64,000 nucleotides of DNA from Dendrophyllia cribrosa (Eukaryota; Cnidaria; Anthozoa; Scleractinia; Dendrophylliidae): contig JAJLRJ010000009.1 of the NCBI GenBank assembly GCA_024195265.1, positions 29,954,210-30,018,209 on the forward strand, read 5' to 3'. Made by a program: the position numbers and the translations under genes. Below the pieces are notes generated by a model. The model worked only from the letters and a program-made list of their open reading frames with translations, searched no databases and was not told the origin of the DNA. Positions 63,561 through 64,000 of this stretch are shown piece by piece. Numbering within the stretch: position 1 is the first letter of the stretch; every line of letters begins with the position of its first letter.

Positions 63561-64000
63561 CGTGAAATTGGAATGATCTATTTCCCGCCGAAATGTAAGA
63601 CCTAAACGACTGTGGGTAAATGACAGCTTAATGCTTGAATAAACAAAATTGTTTCCGTTGCCAAAATTCGGCAGCCTCCGAGGCAGCACTTCGGCTTCTT
63701 TGAAGATTGGCGGAATTTTAGCACTCCGCAAAAAATTTGAATGTGGGGTCGCACTTAGGGACCGATCGTTTATTACGTCCCAGGGGGGGGGGGCGGTGGT
63801 TTTGAGGGGGGGGGGGGGGGGGGGGTATAATTTTAAAACAAGCCCGTTTTAGGGGGGTAAATTTTTCCCTGGTACTTAACGTGAGATACATCTTTGCATG
63901 ATTTGTAAGTCGCCATATTGAATGCCATGTAACCAAGCCTCGTACCCAGGGCCTTATCAACAATACCTACAAGTACTAAATTTATAAAAAAAACGACTGA
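63561..64000. other. Right edge, unassigned
   Basis: Contains AGGGACCGATCGTTTATTAC followed by two G-runs (63782-63790 and 63806-63826). No gene recognised. Confidence 0.4.

Overview
The window is intron-rich, AT-rich animal nuclear DNA, crowded with short transposons. The mix of families points to an anthozoan cnidarian, most likely a stony coral; that is an inference, since no species-diagnostic marker is present. Evidence: four multi-exon genes with GT-AG introns, a secreted F5/8 type C plus EGF protein, PIF/Harbinger, Crypton and pogo-like DNA elements, tRNA-derived SINEs, CR1/L2-like LINE tails and hammerhead-like retroelement ends.

Protein-coding layout. (1) Minus strand 12571-5491: phosphomannomutase (pmm2), seven exons, 252 aa, complete. 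(2) Minus strand 24730-20098: an unrecognised 326-aa secretory or membrane protein with signal peptide, N-glycosylation sites, a tryptophan-rich stretch of 11-residue repeats, one transmembrane helix and a basic tail. (3) Plus strand 28353-49029: a 708-aa extracellular protein with signal peptide, two F5/8C (discoidin) domains, seven EGF-type units and a GPI-like hydrophobic C-terminus, thirteen exons, complete. (4) Minus strand 56687-50971: the last four exons of DNA topoisomerase III alpha (top3a: two GRF zinc fingers and a terminal zinc knuckle); its upstream exons lie outside the window or were not found. All exon joins were read by hand from splice sites and phase; the phases agree at every junction.

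The rest is mobile DNA. Elements bounded by target-site duplications (TSDs) are: 870-2260 (9 bp), 13272-15515 (7 bp), 26890-28152 (9 bp), 29718-30032 (9 bp), 30468-30815 (TTAA), 35524-37209 (7 bp), 41573-42086 and 47778-48323 (TA), 42867-45105 (TTAA, carrying a decayed DEDDh exonuclease), 53152-53686 (TTAA) and 62590-63002 (9 bp). A PIF/Harbinger element at about 60.6-63.6 kb keeps an intact 409-432 aa transposase, but its SANT/Myb-like partner gene is broken. One CCAAT-rich MITE family has six copies. Tandem arrays have units of 21, 33, 98-101, 105-108 and 146 bp.

The genes do not form an operon or a shared pathway. PMM2 supplies mannose-1-phosphate for glycosylation, TOP3A acts on DNA junctions, and the two unnamed proteins are secretory or cell-surface proteins. 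The most unusual items are the Trp-rich hendecad protein, paired loss of disulfide partners in the F5/8C-EGF protein, a perfect 204-bp spacerless palindrome with hammerhead-like cores, an exonuclease-bearing TTAA transposon, and a MITE abutting (apparently supplying) a top3a splice acceptor.
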